Below are positions 1-14,942 of a stretch of 64,000 bases of DNA, piece after piece. Both the position numbers and the translations under genes were made by a program. The notes under the pieces were generated by a model that ran no database searches, was not told the DNA's origin, and saw only the letters and a list, made by a program, of their open reading frames with translations. Source of the stretch: Glandiceps talaboti (lineage: Eukaryota > Hemichordata > Enteropneusta > Spengelidae). How positions within the stretch are numbered: the first letter of the stretch is position 1; the number at the start of each line of letters is the position of its first letter. The stretch covers positions 4,667,998 to 4,731,997 of the forward strand of contig NC_135560.1 in assembly GCF_964340395.1 (NCBI RefSeq). Direction: 5' to 3'.

Positions 1-81
1 TTCTCACGTTACACTACAGTGTTGTAATATGTCCTACGCCGTTGTCCGTTATTTAACTGAAATCTATCGTATATATACTAT

Positions 82-239
82 TAGTCTATCTGCTAGACCT
101 CGGATGTTCTTCCGATACAACACACGACCGAACATCACTATCGAGGATGGAACATCCAGAGTGTTCGGGCAAGCCCTCACTGCGAATTTCGTTCGATTAT
201 AGTATCGAAAGAAAGTCCGAACGTCTAGCAGCAAGACTA
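82..239. mobile_element. 158-bp MITE-like element with 9-bp target duplication (unit A)
   Basis: The element starts TAGTCTATCTGCTAGAC and ends with the inverted form GTCTAGCAGCAAGACTA, so it has imperfect terminal inverted repeats of about 30 bp. It is flanked by direct repeats ATATACTAT at 73-81 and 240-248. The homologous place in unit C (around 4500-4510) has the uninterrupted site with one copy of ATATACTAT, which shows the insertion directly. Nine-base duplications are typical of Mutator-like elements, but the superfamily is not proven. Confidence 0.8.
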
Positions 240-307
240 ATATACTATGTGCCTTCCTCACAACTTTAAAATAATCAAAAACATATACATTCGTCAATCC
301 ATCCATA

Positions 308-311
308 GATA

Positions 312-379
<68 letters not shown>

Positions 380-382
380 CGT
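308..382. repeat. (CA)n then (ATAC)n microsatellite
   Basis: An uninterrupted CA run is followed by an ATAC run. The same compound tract recurs at about 2530-2606 in unit B with a longer ATAC part, so the two units have drifted in repeat length. Confidence 0.9.
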
Positions 383-719
383 GCACACCCGCGCGCATGC
401 GCGCGTGTACACGCACTCACAATCTAAATTCCTGCCTGCCCACCTACTTACCTATACACCAACCTCCTTACTACATCCGTGCACCCACCCACCCATCCAT
501 CCATCACCTATACACCCATCATGAAGTGAATGAAATGAAGACTACTTTATATCTACTGAACCAAGAAGATTTCGGAATGTTGTGAGAAGTCTATTGTTTT
601 CACGTTCACCAACCAATCCTGTTAAACCCGAGGATCATGATCATGATCATGAAGTTGAATTGACAACATCTGACGAAAAGTTAGAAATGATAAATTTTGC
701 TGAAAGCAATTTATTTTAT

Positions 720-1375
720 TCTGATATTTTATTGGGACGTTTTGAATAGTCCAATTAAAGATGGCGAAAATGCATTTGCGATAAGTGAACTTAAAGACGG
801 GAAGTTTGCTGGTTCAGATTGTCTTCGATCTGAGTGCTATCTTTAATGAATTACTTGAATCTGGTGAATTCCCTAATAAATGGAACGAAGCGATTGCAAT
901 TCTACTCAGCTCCTCAAAAAGGGTATAATGTGAAATATCGAGGTATTTAATTGTTGATTATATTTAGAAAAAATAGTCGCTTCGATTTTGATCACTCGCT
1001 TTAATAACTGGTCGGAAACACTCTGCAAGATAGACGAAGCGCAAGCAATGCTTAATATGGTTCAAAAATATCTCACTAGAAAACGCGACAAACTTTGTTG
1101 TGCGTTCGTGGACTTTTCTAACCTTTCGACACAGTTGAGCGTCCGCGTCTCTTCTATCTAATTATAAAAGGTGATGTGTGAAGGGCAAAATGTTCAAAAT
1201 GCTTCACGCGATTTATCAAGATGTAAAGTCATGTGTGTGAACTACTGGAGGTCTAACAGATTACTTTAATTCTCCTTAAGGAGATCGTCAGGGATGTATG
1301 CTCAATCCCTTTTTGCTTTCTTTATATATAATTAAACTGCCTAAAGAACTACTCACAGTTGGCCAAAGAGAATTG
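720..1375 (+). pseudogene. Degenerate LINE reverse transcriptase fragment (unit A)
   Basis: Frame-shifted plus-strand translation gives pieces of a non-LTR reverse transcriptase: LLESGEFPNKWNEAIAILL, then AFVDFS, then a DRQGCMLNPFLLSLYI block (RT motifs around the palm). Stops and shifts break the frame, so it is dead. It lies in the intron next to the EGF exons, on the opposite strand. It ends abruptly at the C-rich and CT tract near 1390. Confidence 0.75.
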
Positions 1376-1380
1376 TACAG

Positions 1381-1518
<138 letters not shown>

Positions 1519-1537
1519 CTGTTTTATATATTTGCTA

Positions 1538-4389
<2,852 letters not shown>

Positions 4390-4654
4390 CTGTGATAAAT
4401 GAAAAATATTTTTTTTCATACAAAATAACTTCTCACGTTACACTACAGTGTTGTAATATGTCCTACGCCGATGTCCGTTCTTTAACTGAAATCTATCGGA
4501 TATATACTATGTGCCTTCCTCACAACTTTAAAATAATCACACACGTATGCATCTGTCAATCCATCCATAGATAGACACACACGCACACACACAATCTACC
4601 TTCCTGCCTGCCTGCCAACCTACTTACCTATATACCAACCTCCTTATTACATTG

Positions 4655-5120
4655 TTGTGCGTTCGTGGACTTTTCTAACCCTTCCATAAAGTTGAGCGTC
4701 AGCGTCTCTTCTATCTATTTAAACAGTGACGTGTGAAGGGCAAAATGTTCAAAATGCTTCACGCAATTTATCAAGATGTAAAGTCATGTGTGTGAACTAC
4801 TGGAAGTCTAACAGATTACTTTAATTCTCCTTAAGGAGTTCGTCAAGGATGTATGTGCAATCCCTTTTTGCTTTCTTTATTTATACTTGAACTGCCTAAG
4901 AACTACTCACAGGTGGCCGAAGAGAAGTGTACAACTTTACCCTGACTGAACTTTATTGCCTTCTTTTCGCAGATGATGTAGCACTAATGGCGGAAACGAT
5001 AACGACGTTGTTACATCGCCAACCGAATACTTTAAGTGCTTATTGACGTGTGATAAGTGGAAATAAGTTGTCAATTTGCCTAAGACCAAGGTTGTTACTT
5101 ACATTTGCATAAAAAGCTTA
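4655..5120 (+). pseudogene. LINE reverse transcriptase fragment with FADD motif (unit C)
   Basis: This unit-C copy starts at the FVDFS block and runs through the QGCM block to LLFADDVALMAET at 4960-4998, the conserved (F/Y)ADD catalytic motif of reverse transcriptase. It then reads on as far as NLPKTKVVTY. Several stops and frameshifts make it non-functional. The motif order is that of a CR1/L2-like or RTE-like non-LTR element. No CT tract interrupts this copy. Confidence 0.8.
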
Positions 5121-5345
5121 TTGATGTAACGCCTAGTTTTAATGAGTGATTTGCATAAGTAATGATTTTCAGTAATTAGGGTATATATGAAGAGTGCCTG
5201 CTTCAAGTTCTATATAACTTGGTGCATACATTCATGATACCAGTGTGCAAATGTCTCATAAAGCTTATCGATGTAACTCTTAGTTTTAGTGAGTGATTTG
5301 CATAATTAATTATTTCAATAACTGGGCTTCAAGTTCTATATAATT

Positions 5346-5690
5346 TGGAGTCATTATGGGCGAATGGTTAGAGTGGCCGGCTTGAAATCTGCAGGTTGCA
5401 GATTCGAGCCCCATCGCGGCCGTTTGTTTCTGAGTGTCTGTCCTTGGGCACACCACCCAGCTATATAATTGGGGACCTAGTAAGATAGAGGTTGCAATGT
5501 GAATGCTTTATTCCTATGCGCTTATAAAGGCTGCAATAGATTGTATGCTCCCTAGGGAGTTGCAAAAGAAGTGTAAAAGGGCCGTTGTGCCGATATAGAT
5601 GCGAGCCAGGGGTAAAAATTATAAAGAGCTTTGAGCACAGAGTAGGCAATCGCTATATAAAAACTAACATCATTATTATTATTATTATTC
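5346..5690 (+). mobile_element. tRNA-derived SINE with (ATT)n tail
   Basis: The head looks like a tRNA gene: a box A-like stretch (GGGCGAATGGTTAGAGTGG) and a box B-like stretch (GCAGATTCGAGCCCC), ending in CGCGGCCG. It is followed by the CCTTGGGCACACCACCCA block seen in many SINEs, an unrelated body, and a 3' end reading GAGCAC...GCTATATAAAAACTAACATC with an ATT repeat tail. The anticodon arm is not intact, so this is a retroposon and not a tRNA gene. Confidence 0.75.
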
Positions 5691-6509
5691 GGTACATACA
5701 TTCATGATACCAGGCTTAGAGATGTAACGGTTAGCTTTAATGACCCATTTGCACATTTAAGCATTTTCAGTAATGCACGTTTCAAATTCAAAATAAATCA
5801 TATGCTACATACATTGATGATAACAAAATGCACGAGTTCTATAAATTTTGATAATGTAGTTTTTCGCTTGCATCATTAATGATTTTCAGTACTTAGGCTA
5901 TATCTTGAGATTCTACTCTCCAAATTCGGGTATATAAGCTTATATCAACCATGACAAATCGTACGGGTTCTATTGTTGATGTAACTCATATTCATAATTA
6001 ATGCTTATCAATAATTAGGCTATATCTTAAGGATGCACAATTCAATTTGGTACATACGTCAACCATAATAATGTGTACATGTTACATAATGCTTCTTGAA
6101 GTTGCTTTCATTTGTAATGTTTCATTTACATAATTAATGATTTTTCTTGATTCGGGATTTTGAGAATGTACACTTTAAATTTCATATAATTTACAAACAT
6201 TGATATTTATATTTTACTGATATTATAATTTACCGATATAGTTTTTTATTGTAATCAAAGATTTGCATAATTAATTATTTGAGAATACAAGCTTCATTTT
6301 CCATATAATTTGGTGCACACGTTGAATATATCAAGTGACACGTGTCCTATACAGCTAAATTTTTCATTTTTATAATTAATCTCTTACGTATCCAAACTTT
6401 AGATTTCTTATAGTTTGGTGTATCATGTATGAAAGCTATAGGTAAGAATTTTACATTCCAACAATTACTGTCTGTGGAAATCTAAAGACTTCGGCCTTAC
6501 AGAAGGCAA
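5691..6509. other. AT-rich DNA with repeated short motifs
   Basis: No gene is seen. The phrase TTTGCATAATTAATGATTTT and variants recurs about every 100-150 bases from about 5150 to 6400, next to TATATAATTTGGTGCATAC. This looks like an old, decayed tandem array into which the SINE at 5346 inserted. Confidence 0.45.
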
Positions 6510-6770
6510 TCAGCTTAAATCTGTTGATATACTGGTCTGAAATACGGGGTTAACAACAAGATGAGGCATTAGAAAGAGTTCAATATCTGGCGGGTCGTTC
6601 ATTTCAGGTGTATTTACTTGGTAATAATCCCAATGTTCTCTAAAATATTGTGTTAATTTCCTAATGTCCGAAAGGATGGATATCCTCGTAAATGCTATGA
6701 CATTGTCATAGAAAATAATATTGAAATTTCTGGTGTCTCGTCTAGACCAACCTGGGTCAAGGGTACACAT
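6510..6770 (-). other. Open reading frame of unknown origin
   Basis: An 86-codon minus-strand frame has a mixed, protein-like composition (SILSDIRKLTQYFREHW, DPPDIELFLMP) and no low-complexity sequence. I do not recognise a family. It could be an exon or part of a decayed mobile element; the LINE end at 6930 on the other strand makes the second more likely. Confidence 0.2.
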
Positions 6771-6929
6771 ATGTTGCTCTCCTTGGCTAATTCAAATGAT
6801 ATGGAGAGAAAACCAAAAAGTTCTAAATGCAAATGCCTTTGTTCAAGCATTTGTTAATTTCATAGAGTATTGTAATATTTACAACTTTACCTAACGAGGC
6901 ATGTTCAATGGATAAGCTATCCACATACT

Positions 6930-7300
6930 ACAACTTAAAGGTTTCCTTGAAACAGAAAAATACTTGTTTATTTTTTGAAAATATCCCTTCATTCACAAAA
7001 ACTGACACATTTTGTTGCTCTTCCCATTATCTTCGCATAGAAAGTACAACACTGAGAGATAGAGGTTAATGTTTATGTTTACTTTGCGACTCAGCTGAGG
7101 TAGAAGATGAATATCATTTTCTACTTGTTTGCTTTTTTTGACCACTTCAGAGCGAAGTATAGTCCACGATTTAATGTTGAGCCACCCAGTGGACGTAAAT
7201 TCATAAATTTAATTTTAGTAATTTTCAGGATATTGTTATTATGCAAAGGCTAGGTGCTTATCATAATTCAAACAATGAAGCTCATTACGGAAGTACATGA
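6930..7300 (+). pseudogene. Degenerate LINE 3' coding end
   Basis: Pieces of translation give the usual C-terminal block of non-LTR retrotransposon proteins: a short cysteine pair followed by EVEDEYHFLLVC at about 7100-7132, then fragments of a basic tail. Frameshifts and stops interrupt it. Confidence 0.55.
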
Positions 7301-7373
7301 AAACACGTGAGTCTTGTACATATTTTTCTTCTTTTTTTTCATGTCATGCGTATAAAACAAGGTAAAAATTGTG

Positions 7374-7374
7374 T

Positions 7375-7411
<37 letters not shown>

Positions 7412-7446
7412 CATACATACATACACATACACACATATACACACAC
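7374..7446. repeat. Compound (CA)n/(TA)n/(CATA)n microsatellite
   Basis: Short runs of CA, TA and CATA follow each other. No gene is nearby. Confidence 0.9.
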
Positions 7447-7728
7447 CTTAAAATCAAAACATCGTTATCAACATCAGAACAAAATAAAAAGCCTATATGT
7501 TAATGGCTAATGCTTCCCCGGAGACAAGAATACGGACATTGAGATAAAGTGCAATGGGCCACAGGCGACTGAAATATGATAGAGTGGACTTATTAAGTAC
7601 ACAAAACAACTTGTGGGGAACAAAACAATTGGCTAAACTGAATTGGGGTCATGAGAACTATGTGTAACATTAGTTCAATGGTAGATGTTTGCAGTTGCTT
7701 TTTTATACAATGAAAAGACTAAATACAA

Positions 7729-7811
7729 AAGTTGCCCCTAGACCTCAATTGTAAAGATCATATACGAAAAAGTTGCCCCTAGACCTCAATTGTAAAGATC
7801 ATATACGAAAA
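7729..7811. repeat. 41-bp direct duplication
   Basis: The phrase starting AGTTGCCCCTAGACCTCAAT and ending CATATACGAAAA occurs twice back to back without change, so the duplication is recent. Confidence 0.85.
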
Positions 7812-8052
7812 AGAGGCCTTTATTTGCAAGTCTTCAGAATGAAAAAAATCTACGTCAAAGCTTCCCTCGGTATAAGGGTAAATATTCAATGCTAAGTATT
7901 GTAAAGTGATTTAACGATAGCTATTGAATTCAAGCACGAGCTAAATTGTCGATCATGCTTGTCACAATAACATTAATTGGATTTCACGAATAAGATAATA
8001 AGGTGCAAAAAGACTCTAAATAGAACAAAGTATTAAAAGTACATATCCCTAC

Positions 8053-8215
8053 CTGTGATCTGCTTTGCGAAAGTATCACTGTTTGTAGAGCTCTGAGTCA
8101 CTCCGGATCCAATAGTCGCACCAATGACAGATAAAGCAGCGGTCGTACCGATCAATGCACCAATCACCATACCTAGTCGCTGAACTTTAGTTTTAGCGTT
8201 TCCTTCTACGGGCAT
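8053..8215 (-). CDS. Putative first coding exon with a membrane segment
   Basis: An open stretch on the minus strand starts with ATG at 8215 and ends at a good donor (ATCACAG|GTAGGG), giving 54 residues and ending in phase 1. It has a basic start (KTKVQR) followed by a hydrophobic Gly/Ala/Ile-rich stretch at about residues 14-38 (LGMVIGALIGTTAALSVIG), then a Ser/Thr-rich polar tail. This looks like a signal anchor or a single membrane span. The next minus-strand exons downstream are the phase-1 EGF exons from 4389, so the phases join cleanly. I infer that this may be the 5' exon of the EGF gene, which would make it a type II membrane protein. The inference rests on strand, phase and position only; an intron of about 3.7 kb would be needed and other exons could lie between. 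Confidence 0.45.
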
Positions 8216-8609
8216 CTATTTACAGTCAAAAATTACCATGATGACAAATCACATTTATTGACCAAAAGGAATCAATTGGCCAAATATAATACAATTTACT
8301 TTACTAAGAGTAGACAGTCACAGCTTTAATCTAAACAGTGTATTCAATGTATTGAGCTGCAAAATCTGCCATTATTCTATTATCTATACACGAATGGATT
8401 ATTTTTTTACTTTAATAAACGACAACATTTCTTCTTTGTTTGCTCTTCTGAAAACCGTTCACTGATAGTCAAAGTATGGCGACATGTCGATTTAATAGAT
8501 TTTGAAGGACACTTGTCCAAGACAAGGCAGTATACCCTTTCTCATACAAAAACAGGTGTCGATTAAAATGCATACGTTTAGGAAATATCACGTGTATCCT
8601 AAGAATGTC

Positions 8610-9870
8610 TTAAAGTTTGCTGACAGTTTGCAAAACTAGTTTTGCGAACAGTGTACGGATACTTAAAAAAACTGCCACATTGTACTTGAATACACATGAT
8701 ACTAACATAATGGCGGTCATTATAGTCAGGGCGCCAAGGCTGAAATTTTGAGAGAGAAAAATTGCCCGGCTTGAAGTACAAATTTTGGCAGTATGTTTGG
8801 TTAGAGTAACATCTTGGCCTTCAGAAAACTGATGTTGCCCCTCTGGATTTCCTTGCGCAAACTCACAGGAGACGGTTTCCATGGTAACATTGACATTATT
8901 TTGAAGGATGCTAAAACATTAAAAACGTCATATCTCGCGACCCAGAAATGATATCATCATGATTAAAGTATGTTTATATATATTTTAGGGGACAGGGAAC
9001 TCAATGATTACATGAACCTTTCGATTCAAGGTCAGAATCATAGTCAAAATTCCAGGTTAACTTAATTTGTTGCACTTTTATCGAAACATTCATTGAAACG
9101 TTTCTGTATACTTCCATCAGATATGACTAGTAAAGCTGTAAGTTGGTCAGAAAATGGCCAAACATACAATCTTTCAGAAAAACGTGAAAAAAGTATATAT
9201 GATGTTGTTTTGTAGCAAAAAGCTGTTACCAAGACAACTGCTGTCATTATCCCAAATTATAACAAAGTGTTAATATACTAACCTGAAAGTGCTATTGAGA
9301 CGATGTAAGTGTTAGTAAATAGGGTTTTGGGGACAAGCAAATGACTGATTACATTATCCTTTCGATCCAAGGTCAAGGTCACCGTCAAAATTCAAGGTCA
9401 TCTTAATTTTTGTAATTATTAAAATACCGTCGGAATCTTTTTCTATAGCTAACATCAGACAGATCTTTACAGATGAAAATCGCTCAGCAAATTTATGTAG
9501 TCCTTTCAGGAAAAATACAACAAAGGCATATACTGTGCTGCTTTTATTACAAACTTCTGTTACTAAGACAACTGGTATCAAGATCACCAAAATATGAAGG
9601 TACTGAATATCGCAGCGTACCGAAGTGCTACAGATATGATGCAAGTGTCTTTTTATTGGTTTTAGGGGACAGGCAACACACTTATCATATGATCTTTTCG
9701 ATCCAAGGTCAAGGTCATGGTCTAATTACAAGGTCACCTCAATTTTTCACTTTTATTGAAACACCCACATAAGTGTTTTGTTATAAACTATTGCAAACAT
9801 CAGATAGCAAATCAGATAGCAAATTGTATAGTCTGTCATAAATTTTGTAGCAAAGGCATATTCAGGGTCA
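8610..9870 (+). repeat. AGGTCA-rich repeat element, three diverged units
   Basis: Three diverged units of roughly 300-350 bases follow a unique head that contains CTTGCGCAAACTCACAGG. Each unit holds GGGGACAGG...(C/T)ATATGA, then one or more CAAGGTCA steps (for example CCAAGGTCAAGGTCACC at about 9368), a stretch like TCATCTTAATTTTT, and GTTACCAAGACAACTG. The same sequence occurs inverted at 12045-12735. The open frames here are accidental. The superfamily is unknown; a non-autonomous DNA transposon or Helitron relative is possible. Confidence 0.65.
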
Positions 9871-10539
9871 GCTTACTATGGGTAAGGGAATTGTCTAGAA
9901 AGGGGCTCTGAAAAGGAATGACGCCTGTACTACCAAGTACTATAAAGATAGCTACTCCTACTTTATTGACATCTAACAAAAAAACTACAGATCACACAGA
10001 TATGAAGATTTACCTACATTCCATACATAGTGGCTCGAATTTGATATTGACCTTCATTTGATTGGTCAATTAGGAAAATATAGGATTGTTTAGTAGAGAC
10101 TGTTTAGACTTGAGATTAACTAATTTGACTTAACTTGATTGGTTATGTAAATTGCAGTCAGGATCCTACCGGTACATTTGACTCGGTGTATATTCAAGCT
10201 CAGCAGTGTATATTCATTCCCGATACTTACTTACTTACTTACTTACAAAAGTTTTTAACCAGGACTAAAGTCGAGATATATAATTATGTAAAAAACGAAA
10301 ATGGTGTATTTCTCAAGGTCTCAAAGCTCTACTGGCAACTCACTGATATATACGGTTTATGATAAAATGTGATCACATCGTATTTCGAGGCTTTACATGT
10401 ATACTGTTAAAGGAATTTTGACAATGCTTCTCCTGCTGTTGCTTCTAGATAGCATATGTGGTGTCCATCGATTTTAGTCTATTAAGGACGTTGTTTTAAT
10501 ATTTTATTTCTTACTACAGATATTCCAGACGGATTATGC
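9871..10539. other. Spacer without a recognised gene
   Basis: AT-rich single-copy-like DNA with a short (CTTA)n run at about 10226-10245. No coding signal is seen. Confidence 0.4.
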
Positions 10540-11415
10540 ACAAGAAATCATTCATCTTTCTGATTAGATACATTTCTTTAATTTTTGTTGGGAACTTTTG
10601 TGTGGGAATGAATGCCAACCCTTTACCAAGTGCTTTTATTTTGACAATTTGGATATTCATGGTACAGATTAAGTTAATTGTCAGTATTTTCAAATTCCTG
10701 GGTATTCATCTTTCACATACACTGTCTTGGCAAACAAATACTGAACACCTCGTAAACAAAGCACAACGGCGTCTTTTTTTTCTGAGACGTTTAAAGAAAT
10801 TTGAAATGAGTCGTGGTTGTATTTTAGTCATTTCTTACCGCACTGTCATAGAGAGTGTGGTTTAACATCACCTACGATGAGTTGTTGCACTTGAGAGAGT
10901 CGTCCGGACAGCATAGAGACTCATCGGTACAGAATCACCATCCTTACAATCAATATATCAAATGATTCCAAGTCCATTCGCGAAGATACATCCATTAGTA
11001 AGGATTCAAGTCATCCAGCACATACACTTTTTGAATTGTTACCCCCGGGTAGGCGGCACAGGAGTATCAAAATGAAATCAGGGCGTTTTAGAAGGAGCCT
11101 TTATCCATCTGCGATTCGCATTTTAAACCAGTCGTAGGATCTTTTATTATTTGTTTTAGTTTCATGTTATTTGTCTCTGCATTTGTATCTTTAGCATCAT
11201 TTGTATTTTAAATCGTTTGATGTTTTACATTGATTTTATCTCTTGCTTTTATATTTCACTTGCATTTTCCTGCCAATGTTTTATTCAATTATCATTTTCT
11301 TTCCAATCTTTAGTTTTCAAATTTATTCACCTCTTTTTATGAGTGCACGTGGAAAGCCAATTTCCAATGCATTTTAAGCAAATGGCAATAAAGTTATATA
11401 TTATTCTATTGTATT
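10540..11415 (+). pseudogene. 3' end of a CR1/L2-like LINE
   Basis: Plus-strand translation gives FKFLGIHLSHTLSWQTNTEH, AQRRLFFLRRLKKFEMS and TVIES, the thumb region of CR1/L2-type reverse transcriptases. In shifted frame it continues with DSSHPAHTLFELLPPGRR and FRRSLYPSAIRILN, the conserved protein end. A stop at 10863 and frameshifts disable it. A 3' untranslated tail ends near AATAAAGTTATATATTATTC at 11388-11410, which marks the terminus. It sits between the two arms of the AGGTCA inverted repeat. Confidence 0.8.
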
Positions 11416-12044
11416 ATTATCACTATTAATTTTGTTTTGTTTTGTTTTGTTCCACCAAGCAAATATCTTTGAATAATTTTGATAATTCTGTCTGTTGTGT
11501 TTAATAGATTTCTTCCCTTGCAGTAATAAGTCGTTTCTGAGATATGTTTGTATCTTTATTTACCCATACTGGGTGATTAATTTCAAGTTTGGTTGTGATT
11601 CCTCTTCTATGTAGACTCTGTAGCCGTTTATAACGATATCTGATAGCATTCGTGATGTACCTTCCTCAGCGGTAATATGCCAGTACTAAACATTTTCACA
11701 TTACTGTATGACACCCCCCCCCCCTGAAACGCCTTCCCTCAGGTTTGACTTTGACCTTATACGTAAAATATCACGTATTAACCAATGTGTAGCCCATCCC
11801 TCACAACCAATCTAATGACAATTGTATCATACTCATAGCTCTTTCAGACACCAAGATATACAACTTTAAACTATTTGAGAATTATTCAAGATATCAAATC
11901 AGTTGACAAGCTAACATCATTTTGTTGACCTGGTTATTTTATTTGTGTAATTTCAAAGCAACGTCCAATATATTTTTGTCATAATCTTTCTATTTTTAAC
12001 CTTTTTGTAGCATATAACATTATCTTTTAATTGTAATTATTGTA
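11416..12044. other. AT-rich spacer, no gene seen
   Basis: Contains a TTTTG pentanucleotide run near 11432 and a C10 run near 11712. No coding exon could be supported. Confidence 0.4.
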
Positions 12045-12735
12045 ACGTTTCGGGGATTTGTTGATAAAAACTAAAAAAATACCATGACCTTAAATTTTGG
12101 CTATGACCTTGACCTTGGTTCAAAAAGCTCAGTGAGTTGCCCGTCCCATAAAACCCATGTACAGACACTTTGGTCAAATCTATAGCACTTGGGGACCTTG
12201 ACACCTTCAGTATTGTAGTATTTTTCACAATTGTGGAGCTTGATATCAGTTGTCTTGGTAACAGGATTTTGTAATAAAGCATCTCCAAATAGGTGTTTAC
12301 TGTATTTTTCCTGAAGGACTATATCATTTTCTATTTTTATGACTGATTTTCAGCAATAACAACTATGCCTGATGTTTGTGTTATCGTAGAAAAAATAAGA
12401 TGACCTTGGATTTTGACTATGACTTTGACCTTTGATCGGAAAGGTCATATGATTCATGCGTTGCCCGTCTCCCCAAACATATATACACATACTTTGATTA
12501 TGATTATAGCACTTCTGGAGCCTGAGATATGACGTTTTTTTAACGTTTAACATCCTTCAAAATTATGTGACCGTTACCAAGGAAACTGTTTCCTGTGAGT
12601 TTGCGCAAGGGAGTCCAAAGGGACAACACTCTAACCAAATATGACGTCAAAAATTGTACTTCAAACCGTGTAAGGTAATTCCTGTTTTAAGCCACTTTTT
12701 GGACCTTGGCGTCCTGACTATTAGCAAAACAAAGA
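12045..12735 (-). repeat. AGGTCA-rich repeat element, inverted copy
   Basis: Read on the minus strand, this matches 8610-9600: the head with CTTGCGCAAACTCACAGG, AACGTCATATCTC, GGGGAGACGGGCAAC, CAAAGGTCAAAGTCATAG and GTTACCAAGACAACTG. Two units are present. It forms a long inverted repeat with 8610-9870 around a spacer of about 2.2 kb. Confidence 0.65.
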
Positions 12736-14623
12736 GAAATGGAGACGAGGCGAAGAGGGATTTTACTAAAACTGTGCCCATCCGTTGTAATAATACTTCT
12801 AGTATTATAACTATATGTCACAGTGTTCAATACATCAACACTATGATGATAAAAGTAACGACGCTAACCATTTACAAAAAGTAGACTTTTTATACGACGT
12901 ATTTTTTTTCTTCTTTCGTCAATATATAGTTTCAAATCGCAGTGTTTCATAAACTAAAGATTCGATATCTCACTAAGGGACATACAAATAGGATCTCTTG
13001 TAGAAATGTAAATACTATGAACAGGTGTAAAATATGAATTATAAGACAAACCTAATAAAAATATTAAAATACTTCAATTTAAATTATTAAGTATAACTTG
13101 ATACAATTACCATTATGGTAGTTTCACAAATTAAACAAATTACAAGCAACATTTAATTAAATTTCCTTTTGTCCCACATTTCATTGAATATTAATACAAA
13201 CTAGATTTTTGTTATCATATCTTGTCAACTTATCTCAAAAACTTGTATTAATTTAGGCGTTCTGCTCCAAAGTGGGTATACAGCAAAATGATTCTGACTT
13301 AAGTTAGAATGCGCCTCCAAGACCAATTTCAGAATATGAAAGTCCTTAAAATATCTCCAAACATTGCCATATGAAAGCTTGTTAAATCGTAAAAACTTAA
13401 ATTTACGGTCTTGTTAGCAAGAAAAAAGCCATGGTTTTGTTTCCATATTATCATCATGTTGGATTCTAGAATGGCTTCTTTTTTATAACATTTTGACCGC
13501 AACTCCCGAGAATTTTTTAAATTTAAACTGCGTTTGAGATTTCTTGAACAAAAGTATAAATGTCGACTTCTAAGGTGTGAACTACGTTAATATGAAATCT
13601 TAATTTCAAATATCAATTTAAAACGCTCACTTGTACTTCAATATCTTGATTGGTCCCATCTGGGCTCACTTTGTTAGCCATATCTAGGTCTTCCCTGTAT
13701 AGTGCCGTACTTGATTTATAAAGACTACGCTCCACCGCCTGTCGATGTTACTTTAGCCATGGAAAGAGTATGTGCTTTAAATGGCATGAGTTGATTTGTG
13801 GCTCCGTGTCTTTTGTATTTATGTTTGATTGTTATGGTGACCGTGAAGTTCATATTGTTAAGTTCTCTTTGACTTCATTGTCGGTGGCCATGGGTTGATC
13901 AGCTAGCAGGTAGGGCAAATTGTATCCCAAGGCAGACGAGACTTTTACGTATCGAAAAAGGGCATACCAATTGCTTATATTTGATGTCATTGTCTGAAGT
14001 ATATCAAACAATCCTGGTATTAAACTTTAACTCGGCTAGGTGTTGTTATTTTTTAATCTCTGGACTTTCAAATTTAGCATTCATATTCTACTAAACGTTA
14101 AGTGTTGTTCCCATGATATCATTTGCAAAGAGATATCTTAAAGTATGATACACTCTTGGCAAGGGATTTGTTACTTGAAAAAATAAGCTGTTTACTTTAT
14201 TGGCTGGGTAACACAGCTATTAGAATACCACGGGGTTTTTTATGTGTGGGTTTTACAAAGCTGACTACATTTATAATCTGTTATTGTTTGATGATCTCAG
14301 CTTCGGGTCAGATCACATGTTAATCTCAATGCCGGCCTCTCTAAAAAAAAAAAAAAAACACGGTAGAACCACCGCTGACGCGTTTACCTTATCAACATTA
14401 ACCCTTCGTAAGTCTTAGGAAAGGTTACGTTAAAGAGATTTAACGTGTTCTGTTTGCATGCCATAGTAGTACGCTAATCATTGCAACACAGTGAAGAAAG
14501 GCTCATACATGTATGCCTTGGATGGGGAACGCAGGTCCACTCATCAATATTACTATTATATTACATACCTCATTGTTTAAATAGTTATGTCCTCCTGTAT
14601 CAGCTTTTGCGTATTTTATTTAA
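12736..14623. other. AT-rich DNA, no gene seen
   Basis: Open frames are short and have no recognisable motif. A poly-A run lies at about 14344-14359. Confidence 0.4.
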
Positions 14624-14942
14624 AGCTGTAACTGGAACTTTTTAAAAACAATGTTTTGTTACGATAACTTACTCGTAATGTCCTACAATGTGAACAGTAT
14701 TGCATAATCTGTTGATAAACGTATTTCTGTAGCTATATACACGACAAATCAAATCAAAATTATTTTTTGGTCCGCATCCAGAAATCAGCGCCCTCAATGG
14801 CGATCGCGATTTCAAACTGCTCTGTACTGCTCGTGGGTAATATCAACCACTGATTAACATGTAGAATGTCTATAAGTATTGGTATTTTAACAATTTCAAG
14901 TGAGTATACTTTGATTGTCTGAATGATACTCCAGTTACAACT
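14624..14942. mobile_element. Small inverted-repeat element, copy 1
   Basis: The segment starts AGCTGTAACTGGAAC and ends CTCCAGTTACAACT, an inverted pair of about 12 bases with one mismatch. The interior contains ACTTACTCGTAAT, CAGTATTGCATAA and CAGCGCCCTCAA. A second, shorter copy with the same interior order lies at 53088-53323 in the same orientation. Two copies with inverted ends suggest a MITE family. Confidence 0.6.

Noticed and set aside
397-585. 62-codon plus frame repeated at 2624-2812
   Set aside because: It starts in simple repeats, has no family motif, and is repeated only because the whole 2.2-kb unit is duplicated.
5359-5432. Possible functional tRNA gene
   Set aside because: Box A-like and box B-like elements are present, but the cloverleaf does not close and a SINE body with an ATT tail follows.
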